A stretch of DNA of 44,085 nucleotides from Candidatus Nitrosopolaris wilkensis (GTDB lineage Archaea; Thermoproteota; Nitrososphaeria; Nitrososphaerales; Nitrososphaeraceae), in assembly GCA_003176995.1 (NCBI GenBank), contig QHBN01000089.1, positions 1 through 44,085 on the forward strand, read 5' to 3'. The notes below the pieces were generated by a model. It searched no databases and was not told the origin of the DNA. It was given only the letters and a program-made list of their open reading frames with translations. The first letter of the stretch is position 1; every line of letters starts with the position of its first letter. A program made the translations under genes and the position numbers. Shown here in pieces: positions 28,243-36,863 of this stretch.

Positions 28243-28702
28243 TCAAGACTGTTTTACAAGGATCTTTATGATATCTTGATTGTCTATTAACGTATTAATT
28301 ATCTTGTTGCGTTCATCCACTGGAAGCTTGTGTTCTTCTTCAAGAGAATCAATGGCCTTTAGTTTCCAAATTGTGTTAGCTGCCCTTCCAATCATCAACT
28401 GTGCCTCATAGACTATATCACCAAATGACGTAAGGTGGTACTGCCTGTTCTTTCTGCTTATCAAGCCAGCTTTTTCTGCTTATCAAGCCAGCTTTTAACA
28501 ATGCAGAGATTCTAGAGTAATACTGTTTCCTAGTTAGACCTAACCTTCTGATAAGAATATCACTATTTCCGCCTCCAATAGAGATGGTATTGAAAAGAAC
28601 TAACGACTTGTCGTCGGCTATTGCTTTAAGAAAATTTGCTAGCAAGCCTTCCTGCCTCTCAGGATCAGATATGACCTTCCGCTGATATTCCAATCTCGCC
28701 AC
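28243..28702 (-). pseudogene. winged-helix transcriptional regulator disrupted by a 22-bp duplication
   Basis: The first frame (from 28702) reads MARLEYQRKVISDPERQEGL, then the winged-helix core SDILIRRLGLTRKQYYSRIS and ALLKAGLISRK, and then goes out of frame. The second frame resumes GLISRKNRQYHLTSFGDIVY, the wing, and ends IINTLIDNQDIIKILVKQS. Deleting one of two exact 22-bp units (28451-28494) joins them perfectly into about 145 codons. It is the first gene of a minus-strand unit with the 45-residue protein and the receiver, so it was probably the DNA-binding output of this pathway. Confidence 0.8.
28451..28494. repeat. exact tandem duplication, 2 x 22 bp
   Basis: Units 28451-28472 and 28473-28494 are identical; 22 is not a multiple of three, so the duplication causes the frameshift in the winged-helix gene. 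Confidence 0.95.
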
Positions 28703-28813
28703 GATAAATTGGATAAGAACGACGCCATATTAATAGGTTTTGGTATGTCCACCCAAAACCATCCATTACACACCAAAACTATGCAATACCTTTAAATGTG
28801 CACAAGCTAATTA

Positions 28814-29224
28814 TTGGAAGCATTGCCAACTTCTCCGATCAAAACTATTACGCGTGTGAATTCCACAGTTAAGGATCTTTTTATCTATCTATATGATTTG
28901 TCATCGTTGGAATTGGATCTGCTATTCATTTTAATTAAGAATAAAAAGTCTATGACTTTAGAAGAGCTTGCAAAAAAAGTAGATAGGGATAAAAGTTCTG
29001 TTTTTAGGTCTTTGCAGAAGTTAGTAGGCTTAGGAATTTGTACTAAAGAAACAAAGACACTGAAGGAAGGAGGTTACTATCATGCCTATGGCGCTATTGA
29101 CATTGAATCATTTAAGATAGAAACAGAGAAAAGGGTAAAGGAACTCGAAGATAGTTTTCATAGATTATTGAGAAAATTTGAAGAAGACATGGGGAGAGCA
29201 ATTTCGTCCTTCTATCAAAGATAA
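28814..29224 (+). CDS. TrmB/MarR-like winged-helix regulator
   Basis: A 136-residue protein. Residues 29-90 form a winged helix: LSSLELDLLFILIKNKKSMT, LEELAKKVDRDKSSVFRSLQ (recognition helix) and LVGLGICTKETKTLKEGGYY (wing). A C-terminal amphipathic helix (IETEKRVKELEDSFHRLLRK) probably dimerises. The sensor domain of full TrmB is absent, so it belongs to the short TrmB-like/MarR class common in thaumarchaea. The start is TTG at 28814. It is divergent from the disrupted winged-helix unit, about 110 bases apart, which would allow shared regulation. Confidence 0.78.
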   Translation: MEALPTSPIKTITRVNSTVKDLFIYLYDLSSLELDLLFILIKNKKSMTLEELAKKVDRDKSSVFRSLQKLVGLGICTKETKTLKEGGYYHAYGAIDIESFKIETEKRVKELEDSFHRLLRKFEEDMGRAISSFYQR

Positions 29225-29625
29225 GACGCTCTTTGTAAAGATTCACCATACGCATACATATGCCAGATATAAGCATGCATCATTGTGGAAGACACAGGCG
29301 AGATCTAGGAAAAAATGAAGCGTGGCTAGTGCAAATTGTAGTACAGTCAACGAAACAAGGATGAATCTATACTTTCTGTGATAAAACAACTATTTAGAGA
29401 GTCAAGATTGGTAAGACGGACAAGAATGATAACACACAAACGAACTATCTCAGATGCATGGCCTACAATATGCACAGATTGACTAATCTTATCACAACAT
29501 TGATGTTTCCCACACAGATGAACACTCTGAATATTTATGTGCAAATCTATATTGGATTACGCGGCAGGAAATCATATACAAGTCTTAATATCCAACCTCG
29601 GTAATACTGTACCAATAGTTGCATT
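29225..29625. other. intergenic, no gene seen
   Basis: Four hundred bases upstream of the second receiver gene. No frame with protein character. Confidence 0.35.
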
Positions 29626-30099
29626 ATGAGGATACTCATAGCTGAAGATGACATTGCTGTTTCTGAATCATATAAGGATGCCTTAGAAGCCAGAAACCAT
29701 GAGGTTAAACTCGCTAAGAATGGGGAAGAGTGCTTAAAAATCTACAGAACGGAATTGAAAGGAAAACAGAGAGAGTTAGAAAAACGAGAGAGCACTGGTA
29801 CTGCCTTCGATGCTGTTATTTTGGATTACATGATGCCACGGAAAGACGGAATGCAAGTCGCAGAGGAAATCCTCGCAATGAGTCCAAAACAGAGGATAAT
29901 ATTTGCTTCTGCGTATGTGGAACAAACTCTGGATGATTCAATTAAACAACTGAAGCAGGTCGTAGAATTAATGCAGAAACCATTTGGGGCAGATGTACTC
30001 GTAAACACTATTGAGGATAAAGAAGTCTATGAAGGGTTAAAGCAAGTCATGTTAAGCATGAAACAAATTAGGACGCGAATCCTTCGTCGAAGCAACTGA
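29626..30099 (+). CDS. single-domain response regulator (CheY-like), paralogue
   Basis: A 157-residue receiver with Asp8/Asp9 in ILIAEDDIAV, phospho-Asp67 in AVILDYMMPR, Ser95 in IIFASAY and Lys118 in LMQKPFG. It shares with the receiver at 27654-28091 the signature ALEARNHEVKLAKNGEECLK and a variable polar insert before the phospho-strand (KGKQRELEKRESTGTA), so the two are paralogues. The C-terminal tail is basic (SMKQIRTRILRRSN). It stands alone; the 370 bases after it hold no gene. The partner kinase is unknown but may be the one at 25551. Confidence 0.88.
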   Translation: MRILIAEDDIAVSESYKDALEARNHEVKLAKNGEECLKIYRTELKGKQRELEKRESTGTAFDAVILDYMMPRKDGMQVAEEILAMSPKQRIIFASAYVEQTLDDSIKQLKQVVELMQKPFGADVLVNTIEDKEVYEGLKQVMLSMKQIRTRILRRSN

Positions 30100-30470
30100 G
30101 ATCCCTGCTTGAAAGCTTAAGGAAAATACAAAAAGGAAGAGCCTTCTAGTACTATGAAGGGCATCAATCAATGACCGTATTTCGTATGTTGTGTTTTATT
30201 TTATTATCCAGACGGTTTCCCTTACTGAAATTTCCGGCCTGGAGCCAGTTAGAATTAGGCCCATGCGTTCTGTCGTTCTACTCAAAAAAAATTGAGAGAA
30301 GATTTGTCTTACTTCATTCAAGTTTTGACATCCTAAAGAATATCAGTATAACTAATGGTTAGATGACTTCTAGCAAATGGTTACAAGTCTATCCCCAGCA
30401 ATCGTTTCCCAAGCAATCGAGATAGAAAGATAGAAAAACAAAAAGAACCTACTCATTGTGATTCAAAAAA
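30100..30470. other. intergenic, no gene seen
   Basis: An open frame at 30171-30362 lacks protein character. Confidence 0.35.
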
Positions 30471-31059
30471 GTGAAGGCTAAAATTATCATTTGTAAACTT
30501 TTCATAATAGTATCCATAATACTGGTAGGTTTAATACCATATCTTCAAAATGCAAACGCCTTTTCTATTTTTGACTTTTTTAACAGGTTATTATTTCCAC
30601 ATAAACATGAACCGGCAGGTGTTGAAAACATCACGCCTAATAATAATTCTAGTGCAGTAGTCTCAGGAAAGTGTGATCAATCCTTATGGAATCATGTTTA
30701 CCAATCATATAGATTACAAGTAGTTAATCGCTGCAATCACTGTTTCAGGTGTAGTAGAAAGTATCAGAGGTGAAACAGACGGTGATTCCCATATCAGGGT
30801 AAAGCTAGATTCTCAGTTTACTAAGCTGATAAATTCGGCGAATATACAAGGCCAATTTGGTGACCTTGTTGTGGAACCAATATGTCAACATTCAGTAATA
30901 CAACCAAACGCATTTTTTGCCTGTATCAACTTTCATCAAAATATCAATATCCCTCCAATCGGTACTCATGTAAAAGTTACAGGCTCTTACGTTCTGGATA
31001 CGTGGCATGATAAATGGGCTGAAATACATCCAATAACCAGTATATTGCCAATGCGATAA
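30471..31059 (+). pseudogene. secreted OB-fold-like protein, one frameshift
   Basis: GTG at 30471 gives a signal peptide (basic MKAKIIICK, hydrophobic LFIIVSIILVGLIP, then QNANAF) and a mature part reaching VSGKCDQSLWNHVYQSYRLQ and VVNRC. One extra base near 30733-30738 shifts the frame; the next reads ITVSGVVESIRGETDGDSHI, RVKLDSQFTKLINSANIQGQ, VVEPICQHSVIQPNAFFACI and THVKVTGSYVLDTWHDKWAE to TAA at 31057-31059. The Cys-x-x-Val-Ser-Gly-x-Val start and the closing GSYVLD...EIHP strand suggest an OB-fold domain. About 195 codons. Probably extracellular; function unknown. Confidence 0.7.
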
Positions 31060-31129
31060 TTGTATTGTGGAAATAATTGATGTACCATTGATAGTTACGA
31101 GTGCGTCTTAATGTTCAAAAAGTTTCGTT

Positions 31130-31357
31130 TTAATATCTATATTCCCCGTGGTCGGATGGGGACCGACGGTAAAGAAAATCTAGGTCTTCAAGTTGGAAAA
31201 TGGAAAGGGGTTTTAAAGGGCCTTCCCGGACAAGTGGAACAATGATTGGCGATAATCCAAAGAGTGCACCTTCACTCGCAAATAAATCAAATATTTTCTT
31301 AGCTTCTTCCTTAGAAGCTCCAGGTAACATTGAATCCCAGTCTTCTCCAAAAGTCAT
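31130..31357 (-). CDS. hypothetical protein
   Basis: A 75-residue frame starting MTFGEDWDSMLPGASKEEAK, with KIFDLFASEGALFGLSPIIV and PLSIFQLEDLDFLYRRSPSD. It reads like real protein and has a G-rich stretch (GGGGT-like) just upstream of the ATG, but may be truncated at the C-terminus. The ATG lies 12 bases from the second copy of the 79-bp repeat, so its upstream region has been replaced. No family recognised. Confidence 0.45.
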   Translation of the reverse strand: MTFGEDWDSMLPGASKEEAKKIFDLFASEGALFGLSPIIVPLVREGPLKPLSIFQLEDLDFLYRRSPSDHGEYRY

Positions 31358-31369
31358 ACAGGGGGTATT

Positions 31370-31448
31370 GCTGTTGTCTTCTTAGAAGAGGCTAGCGCAT
31401 GTAAAGCAACTCGTTGTATCTATCTACTTGGCATTTCGGTCGTTTTGG
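31370..31448. repeat. 79-bp direct repeat, copy 2
   Basis: Identical to 21239-21317. Here it lies between the starts of two divergent ORFs (31357 minus, 31445 plus) and appears to have replaced the N-terminal part of the plus-strand gene. Confidence 0.9.
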
Positions 31449-31852
31449 GGGAGATTGTCGGTACTTCTAGCGTAGACTATACCTTTTATCCTAACGGGAC
31501 AGTCAATGTGGAAATTACATGTAGTAATCATCCCTTCAAACTTCAGTCTGAAGAAGATCGTAGTCGTCTTTTGGTCTTCTTTGGTCAGGTCAGACAGGTA
31601 CTCATATTTTTTCTAAAGGATCCACATGAACGGATTGTCCCTCATGCCATGAAGTGGGAACTCACAGAATGCGATATAAATAAGGATATCAAGGTTAGCG
31701 ATTGGTTTCATTACACCGGGCTGAAGATTCAGGTAAAGCACATTGATCATTTATTCTGTCTTTATATCAAGCCAATGGGGAAGGAAGGATACAGTATACA
31801 GGGTGGAGGAAAGAAAGCAACCGCACAAACATCCTCTGGATTTCATAAATGA
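31445..31852 (+). pseudogene. hypothetical protein, N-terminus replaced by repeat
   Basis: Coding character begins at GEIVGTSSVDYTFYPNGTVN, exactly at the end of the 79-bp repeat, and continues VEITCSNHPFKLQSEEDRSR, LLVFFGQVRQVLIFFLKDPH and KIQVKHIDHLFCLYIKPMGK. Beta-strand-rich start followed by a helix and more strands. The reading frame is open back through the repeat but that part has no conserved look. I recall longer thaumarchaeal proteins with this core, so the N-terminal portion is probably lost. Function unknown. Confidence 0.5.
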
Positions 31853-31912
31853 CATTCTTAATCCCGTGGTCTGTTTCTAGCGGTGTCAATCAGCAAAGTC
31901 ATATGATAACAG

Positions 31913-32206
31913 GTGGAGCTTCACAGATATGAATGGAGTGTCTCCTTGGTATTGACTAATATTCTTAAGCATAACTTATGCACTTTCATTGAAATAGTTG
32001 AGCATTTGCACAAAGCTGCATCTACTGTATCATGGCATCTCAAAAGGCTGAAGAAAGCGGGTCTAATATCCGTCAAGTACGGAGGCGAATACCAGCTATA
32101 TCAGATCATGAATCCTGGACTGGTGGCAGATATACTTTACAACTACAAAGAAAGCTTCCTAGATGCAGCAGTAAACAACTATACACAGATCGTCGAGGAA
32201 CTTTAG
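31913..32206 (+). CDS. ArsR/MarR-like winged-helix protein, probably N-truncated
   Basis: The 97-residue protein contains a helix-turn-helix, NLCTFIEIVEHLHKAASTVS, then WHLKRLKKAGLISVKYGGEY (recognition helix and wing) and a C-terminal helix YKESFLDAAVNNYTQIVEEL. This is the second winged helix of two-domain ArsR-type regulators in thaumarchaea (recollection); the first domain is not found upstream, where only 60 bases separate it from the previous gene. The start is GTG at 31913. It could bind DNA as it stands. Confidence 0.6.
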   Translation: MELHRYEWSVSLVLTNILKHNLCTFIEIVEHLHKAASTVSWHLKRLKKAGLISVKYGGEYQLYQIMNPGLVADILYNYKESFLDAAVNNYTQIVEEL

Positions 32207-32488
32207 TTAATGCCACATACTTTGGAGTTGATAAACGAATTATGAAGCACTTTTTTTGATAGGTAGTCCTCCATAGGAAACGGGAAGCAATAATTACTCT
32301 TATAATCCTCTTTCTAAGACTCAATATACCCTGGTGACTGATGGTACCATAACGGAGTGAGAATTGGCTGTAGCAATAAGTTAGCCGTTACAATAAATCG
32401 TGTGTATTTACTCGCGATTATGCCTGATTTATAAGCCGGGTGGAAATCCTACTAACTACTTAAATGGAATAGACTTTGCTAAATTGCT
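32207..32488. other. intergenic, no gene seen
   Basis: No convincing frame in either strand. Confidence 0.35.
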
Positions 32489-32882
32489 GTGTTAGAGAAT
32501 CTAAATAGTTTCTTGGAAGAAAACAAAAGGGATATTTTCTCCTTTATTGAAAACAGTCGCAGACCGATCAGTCTAGACTATGACAACAATATATTTGAGA
32601 AACTTCATAGGCACTTGGGTACAGGTTTTCCAGTTTGTCATTGCAGTCCACAACAACAGACTCCCAGAATTTGACAAAGTGCACTATGAATTGACAGTCG
32701 CAATTCTTGAAATATTTTGGTGCGGCTGTCTTACTCAAATGAAAGAGAACAGACAAGCGTATTATTCTGGCACTACTGACATTTTCAGACAAATACTAAT
32801 TGACACGCTCGATGCCGGTAAAAGATATGCGCCTATGGAAGAGACGTCGTCAAAATTAACAAACAAGAACTCCAAATTCTGA
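32489..32882 (+). pseudogene. hypothetical protein, one frameshift
   Basis: GTG at 32489 gives MLENLNSFLEENKRDIFSFI, ENSRRPISLDYDNN and FEKLHRHLGTGF. Near 32625 the frame shifts into QFVIAVHNNRLPEFDKVHYE, LTVAILEIFWCGCLTQMKEN and TDIFRQILIDTLDAGKRYAP. Removing one base at GGTTTTCC gives a single frame of about 131 codons. Mixed helical, soluble. I do not recognise the family. Confidence 0.5.
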
Positions 32883-33074
32883 ATGACAAAATCTTAACAG
32901 GCATAGTTCGTTCATCCATCTGACCATGACAACTAAATTGACATTACGGGAACTTCGAATTACTTTTATTCCAGTACTTCAGAATTGCTCTAGCCTCAAC
33001 TATATAATACCAGAACTGTGTAACGGTATAACTGTTTGACTGAATGAAATGATGAAAAAATAACTACAACCACA

Positions 33075-33669
33075 ATGATAACTAAAACTGCAAAAACGGA
33101 CTATCCTATAAATGAGCTCATGGCAAAAAGGTGGAGTGCAAGAGCATTCTCTACCAGGCCTGTAGAAAAATCAAAGCTATTGTCAATTTTGGAAGCGGCT
33201 AGGTGGGCTCCATCTTCACGCAATGAGCAACCATGGCGTTATATTGTATTTACAAATGAAAATCCTGAAAAACTAAAGAAAGCACAATCGGTTTTAAAGG
33301 ACATAAATGAATATGCCAAGAGAGCGCCAATCCTAATCTGTGCAATAGCAAAGAAAACTTACTCTGAAAACGAAAAATACAACAGGCTTCATTTTCATGA
33401 TTTGAGAGCAGCTAATGAATATGTTTCTTGAGACATTCAATCAAGGCCTAATTATGCATGAAATGGGTGGCTTTGATGTACAGAAAGCCAAGGAAGTTTT
33501 CAGTATACCTGAGGAATTTGAAATAGGCATTATGATAGCTATAGGTTATCAGGATACACATGATATATTACCTGAAAGTTTAATGAAGAAAGCATTTATG
33601 CCAAGACAAAGAAAATCGTTATCAGAAATCGCATTTCTAGAAGAGTTGAATAACAGTTTATTGTTATAA
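33075..33669 (+). pseudogene. nitroreductase-family FMN oxidoreductase, one frameshift
   Basis: The first frame gives MAKRWSARAFSTRPVEKSKL and EAARWAPSSRNEQPWRYIVF, the FMN-binding N-terminal motifs (Arg-Arg-Ser-x-Arg-like and Ala-Pro-Ser-x-x-x-Asn-Gln-Pro-Trp). It stops after FHDLRAANEYVS at 33431. An overlapping frame continues MFLETFNQGLIMHEMGGFDV and FEIGIMIAIGYQ, the second half that covers the flavin. The family expects one ~195-residue chain with AANENMFLE at the junction, so a single indel near 33418 broke it. Typical substrates are nitro compounds or quinones. Confidence 0.82.
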
Positions 33670-34200
33670 CCTATCTGACCTCTTCTAATATCTGACATCT
33701 TCTACTTCTTCTAATACTAATTACAATTTTGAGACATGCGTCTATTTTGTACCCTTATTGTCTTGTTTTATAGCAAGGAGAGCTGTATTAGGACAGGGAG
33801 AGGGTCTTACAAGTTCTATACCTTAATCATACTATAAATGATAAAAGAGAATCTTCTTCACAATTAGTGCGTTAACTCTCTAAGTAGAGGGTCGGATCTT
33901 ATACATATATTACATAGACCATTATAGAATTTATCATGTGAATTGATGTAATGAAATAACATTACGCATCGCTCACATTGATTTAAGTAATAGTTTGTTG
34001 TGACGTATCCGAAGTAACATATTCAATATGATTATAGTATCATGCGCGTGCTGTTTTTTAGAAAAGTGTCATGTATGTATTTGCAACCTTTCTAATTCTT
34101 CTAATGAATATATTGTAAAGTTTTCGTTTTTATAAATTCAAAACCAACATACTAGGAAAAGGGGTGAACTAACCATAGAGAATTGGGAAAGGCCTTTTAC
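33670..34200. other. intergenic, no gene seen
   Basis: Contains a TCTGAC-CTTCT-type repeat right after the nitroreductase (33673-33716) and AT-rich sequence. No supportable frame. Confidence 0.4.
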
Positions 34201-34379
34201 ATGCCTTTCAACAAATCAATTTGCAGAGAATGTCCTAATCGTAATTGTCTTGGTACTGCTTTTATATTTCAACAAATCAATTTGCAGAGAATGTCCTAAT
34301 CGTAATTGTCTTGGTACTGCTTTTATATGTATGTGATTATGAAGGTTGTTTTCAATCTTGTGGAAGGTATAGAAAATGA
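34201..34379 (+). pseudogene. tiny cysteine-rich protein upstream of pth2, broken by a 61-bp duplication
   Basis: ATG at 34201 reads MPFNKSICRECPNRNCLGTA and FI, then enters a second exact copy of the same 61 bp in another frame. After the duplication one frame ends CDYEGCFQSCGRYRK with a TGA that overlaps the pth2 ATG (AAATGAG). Removing one 61-bp unit and a 4-base TGTA repeat restores a single frame of about 37 codons with Cys-x2-Cys-x4-Cys and Cys-x4-Cys-x3-Cys. This was probably a small metal-binding protein translationally coupled to pth2. I know of no named family. Confidence 0.55.
34206..34327. repeat. exact tandem duplication, 2 x 61 bp
   Basis: Units 34206-34266 and 34267-34327 are identical. 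Not a multiple of three, so it disrupts the small cysteine-rich ORF. Confidence 0.95.
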
Positions 34380-34735
34380 GTAATTACAAACAAGCAATAA
34401 TAGTCAGAAAAGACTTAGGCATGGGTACAGGAAAGATTGCAGGACAAGTTGCTCACGCTGCGGTTCAGGCTGCTCATAAAATCAGAATATATAACTATGA
34501 ATGGTATAATTCGTGGCTGTATGATGACGATCCACCACAGACTAAGATTGTGTTGAAAGTAAATAGTTCCTCAGAACTGATTAAGTTGACTCATGAAATA
34601 CCACTAAATTACTTGGCATTCATACATGATGCGGGAAAAACACAGATAGAACCGAATACCCTAACTTGCATAGGGATTGGTCCATTGCCAAACGACGTGA
34701 TAGACCCTATCATAAAGGATTTGAAACTACTGTAG
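34376..34735 (+). CDS. pth2: peptidyl-tRNA hydrolase Pth2
   Basis: Archaeal/eukaryotic type Pth2 releases peptides from prematurely dropped peptidyl-tRNA in the cytoplasm. It has 119 residues, the usual size. The signature GMGTGKIAGQVAHAAVQAAH is at about 16-35, the strand block TKIVLKVNSSSELIKLTHEI in the middle, and the closing motif YLAFIHDAGKTQIEPNTLTC, IGIGPLPNDVID carries the conserved Asp and Thr. The ATG overlaps the stop of the small cysteine-rich ORF. Intact, as expected of a housekeeping gene in a decayed neighbourhood. Confidence 0.97.
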   Translation: MSNYKQAIIVRKDLGMGTGKIAGQVAHAAVQAAHKIRIYNYEWYNSWLYDDDPPQTKIVLKVNSSSELIKLTHEIPLNYLAFIHDAGKTQIEPNTLTCIGIGPLPNDVIDPIIKDLKLL

Positions 34736-35074
34736 TGTGTTATTTGATAGCATATAAGATTTGATGATTTGTCTGTGCCTGATGTACGTAGAAGTTCTTA
34801 AAACAATCTTTAGATCCATGCCAGCACATTTTGCCGCAACCCCTATCTTCTCCGGACTGAAGGCTAACTTACTTGAGTTATTGCTATAATAATCTGCGTT
34901 ATTAAAACAGACTCCCATTGATCCAAATCCATGCTTTTGATTTGTTGGCAGTACGCAGTAGATGAGAAAATCTAAAGATTTAGACGCCAATCTATAACTT
35001 CGAGAATTAAAATACAAGTAAAGGCCGTATGCAATTATAGCTGGGTCTGTCCTGATACGTTTTAGAATATCCAT
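34727..35074 (-). pseudogene. transposase N-terminal remnant (IS6-like DDE family)
   Basis: ATG at 35074 gives MDILKRIRTDPAIIAYGLYL, YFNSRSYRLASKSLDFLI, the N-terminal helix-turn-helix region of thaumarchaeal DDE transposases of IS6/IS240 type (recollection). A different frame encodes KAWIWINGSLF, resembling the expected SIWKW segment, so the DNA is shifted there. The remaining DNA (ADYYSNNSSKLAFSPEKIGV) shows no DDE catalytic block. The stop overlaps the pth2 3' end. No terminal inverted repeats were found. A dead fragment. Confidence 0.5.
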
Positions 35075-35141
35075 GAAACTTTAGGACATACTCAGCTTTA
35101 GGTTATACTATGACTATTTAGTGCTTAAGTTAACGGAGCCG

Positions 35142-35702
35142 CTAATTAATTCGTAAGTTTATTATTCCCTCGACATACAGCGGCTGCTGTGGTTGTGATG
35201 GCAGCTGGGTAGGTGGTTGCTGTGTCACATCAGTATGATCAGAAACTGTAATTGAATTAATAATTTTCAGCGTATCATCATAATATCTTTTATAATCGTC
35301 GTCTGAAGTTGCTTTATAATAAAAATCTATTATTCTATCCACATGGCGTGCCTCGTTTATAACGACTGAAACTATCATATCTTTAAAACCGCTATCTCCC
35401 TCTTCTAGCTTATAGCCAGCATAACGTGAAATGTCAACCTTCTCTGGAGGGCCCGAATGATTTTGAAAAACATAGGCTTTAAGTGGACTATTTCCTGAAG
35501 ATTCAGAAATTCCAATTGATGCTGCTCTGTCTCCTGTTCTAAGAATAATTACAGGGTTTGATTCGCCGGTGTAACACGCCCAACGAATGCTGCATATCCC
35601 ATGTAATCCGTAAATATCGTAGCCACAGAATGGGGACATAAAGGTTGGGCTAAGGATGAAGTCCTTAAATGATGATTTCAGCGGATTAACCCCGTTCTTC
35701 AT
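35142..35702 (-). CDS. hypothetical protein, PsbP-like C-terminal part
   Basis: The 186-residue frame has a core NPVIILRTGDRAASIGISES, KVDISRYAGYKLEEGDSGFK, VINEARHVDRIIDFYYKATS and YYDDTLKIINSITVSD, then a Gln/Pro-rich low-complexity tail. The closing FYYKAT...TLKIINSI pattern resembles the last strand and helix of thaumarchaeal PsbP-like secreted proteins. Those have a signal peptide and an IPYPSDW-type start, which are missing here; the N-terminus (MKNGVNPLKSSFKDFILSPT) may be a frameshifted or altered start. Confidence 0.5.
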   Translation of the reverse strand: MKNGVNPLKSSFKDFILSPTFMSPFCGYDIYGLHGICSIRWACYTGESNPVIILRTGDRAASIGISESSGNSPLKAYVFQNHSGPPEKVDISRYAGYKLEEGDSGFKDMIVSVVINEARHVDRIIDFYYKATSDDDYKRYYDDTLKIINSITVSDHTDVTQQPPTQLPSQPQQPLYVEGIINLRIN

Positions 35703-35725
35703 GCATTGTTTAGCATGCCAATAAG

Positions 35726-36177
35726 ATGGATATCGTAATGTTAACGCCCCATAATTACTATGAAAGGGTGAAGGAAGACAGACTCTGGAGATTACGATAC
35801 CGTATTAAAAGAAAGTGCAATATTAACTACCTTCGGCGGTGTTTTGTTTGCTTTTCTATTGAGTATCTCTATAGAGATGCAAATCAACAACATATTCTGA
35901 AAAAATCTCGTTATATTGGCGTTATTTTTCCATAACTATTGCAGTCTCGCTTTTTGTTATGCCTGTAATTTATTATCACTTACAATTTCCTTATACTGAC
36001 GTGGATAAATTCAGAGCTCATAGATTCATAATATTTACCCTTATTCCTACTGCCTTCACGATATACCATGGGATGGTTCTTCCTTTTTCACCATTGATAA
36101 ATGAATCGACATATTCTGTTGCTGGTTGCTGGTTACCATTTGTTTTCGTTTATGTTCTATATATAAGGAGAAAATAA
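35726..36177 (+). pseudogene. four-helix membrane protein (DUF6328-like), two frameshifts
   Basis: ATG at 35726 gives MDIVMLTPHNYYERVKED; the frame shifts near 35780 into DTVLKESAILTTFGGVLFAF and LLSISIEMQINNIF, shifts again at TTCTGAAAAAA (about 35900), and resumes EKISLYWRYFSITIAVSLFV, MPVIYYHLQFPYTDVDKFRA to LPFVFVYVLYIRRK. The joined protein is about 150 residues with four membrane helices. A GxLFAFLL first helix and MPVxYH second helix end are the pattern I associate with DUF6328. Function unknown. Confidence 0.6.
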
Positions 36178-36572
36178 TAGTGAAAAAAAGAATTTTCTTC
36201 ACTTACTGATATTCCTTACTTCGATACGGCTGGCAGCTAATAGTTTTGTTCTTATTGACCCTTCTGACCTTCAAGTAACAGGGGAAAGAAGTTCTGGATA
36301 ACATTCTCATCTCAACTAAATCTAGCATGTTAGTGCCCCATGCTGCATGCCCCATTAGTGTTGCCCGTCGGGAGCCGTTAATTTAAACGTGAAATTATTA
36401 TTATAAATATTATAGCAGATATCTACACTGGGAGGCCTTGCGACAGAATTCATTCATGATACAAGGGTTGCATATGTTCCGAGGAACATGGTGTGTGTAT
36501 ACCAACAACATGTGGTCAATACAAAAAAATAAAAAAGTGGTCTTGCGCCCGAGGACGTTAGTCTTTCTATCT
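36178..36572. other. intergenic, no gene seen
   Basis: No supportable frame; a minus-strand frame overlapping 36410-36619 is a shadow of the next small gene. Confidence 0.35.
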
Positions 36573-36746
36573 TTATGCTGGCCTATTATTTGGCACAGAT
36601 TCCCTTGAATTGTTTTCAAACGTTCTTGCGGTGTTAGCAGCTATTCTAGAAAATTCTTTTACATCATCTTTCTCGCGCTGAGCAAATGCTTTGTATGCGC
36701 CGATATTTGCAAATAAGGTATTGTTTGCTATTCTATTGGTAGCCAT
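36573..36746 (-). CDS. small hydrophilic protein
   Basis: ATG at 36746 gives 57 residues, MATNRIANNTLFANIGAYKA, FAQREKDDVKEFSRIAANTA and RTFENNSRESVPNNRPA. The frame is open further upstream (QGYARTVSNCADNV before the ATG) to a TGA at 36792-36794, so the original protein was probably longer and its N-terminus has been cut by that stop or a frameshift. It has a helical, Asn/Ala-rich character. Same strand as glyA and 118 bases downstream of its stop. Family unknown to me. Confidence 0.5.
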   Translation of the reverse strand: MATNRIANNTLFANIGAYKAFAQREKDDVKEFSRIAANTARTFENNSRESVPNNRPA

Positions 36747-36863
36747 CACGTTATCTGCGCAATTGCTTACTGTTCTCGCATAGCCCTGCCCTCAAATATA
36801 CTGAGCAAGTATACCTATCTATATCTATAGCCGTTTTTTTGGTTGTAAACTCCAAGTGATATA

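Noticed and set aside
30171-30362. 63-codon plus frame
   Set aside because: Isolated, atypical composition, no start signal.
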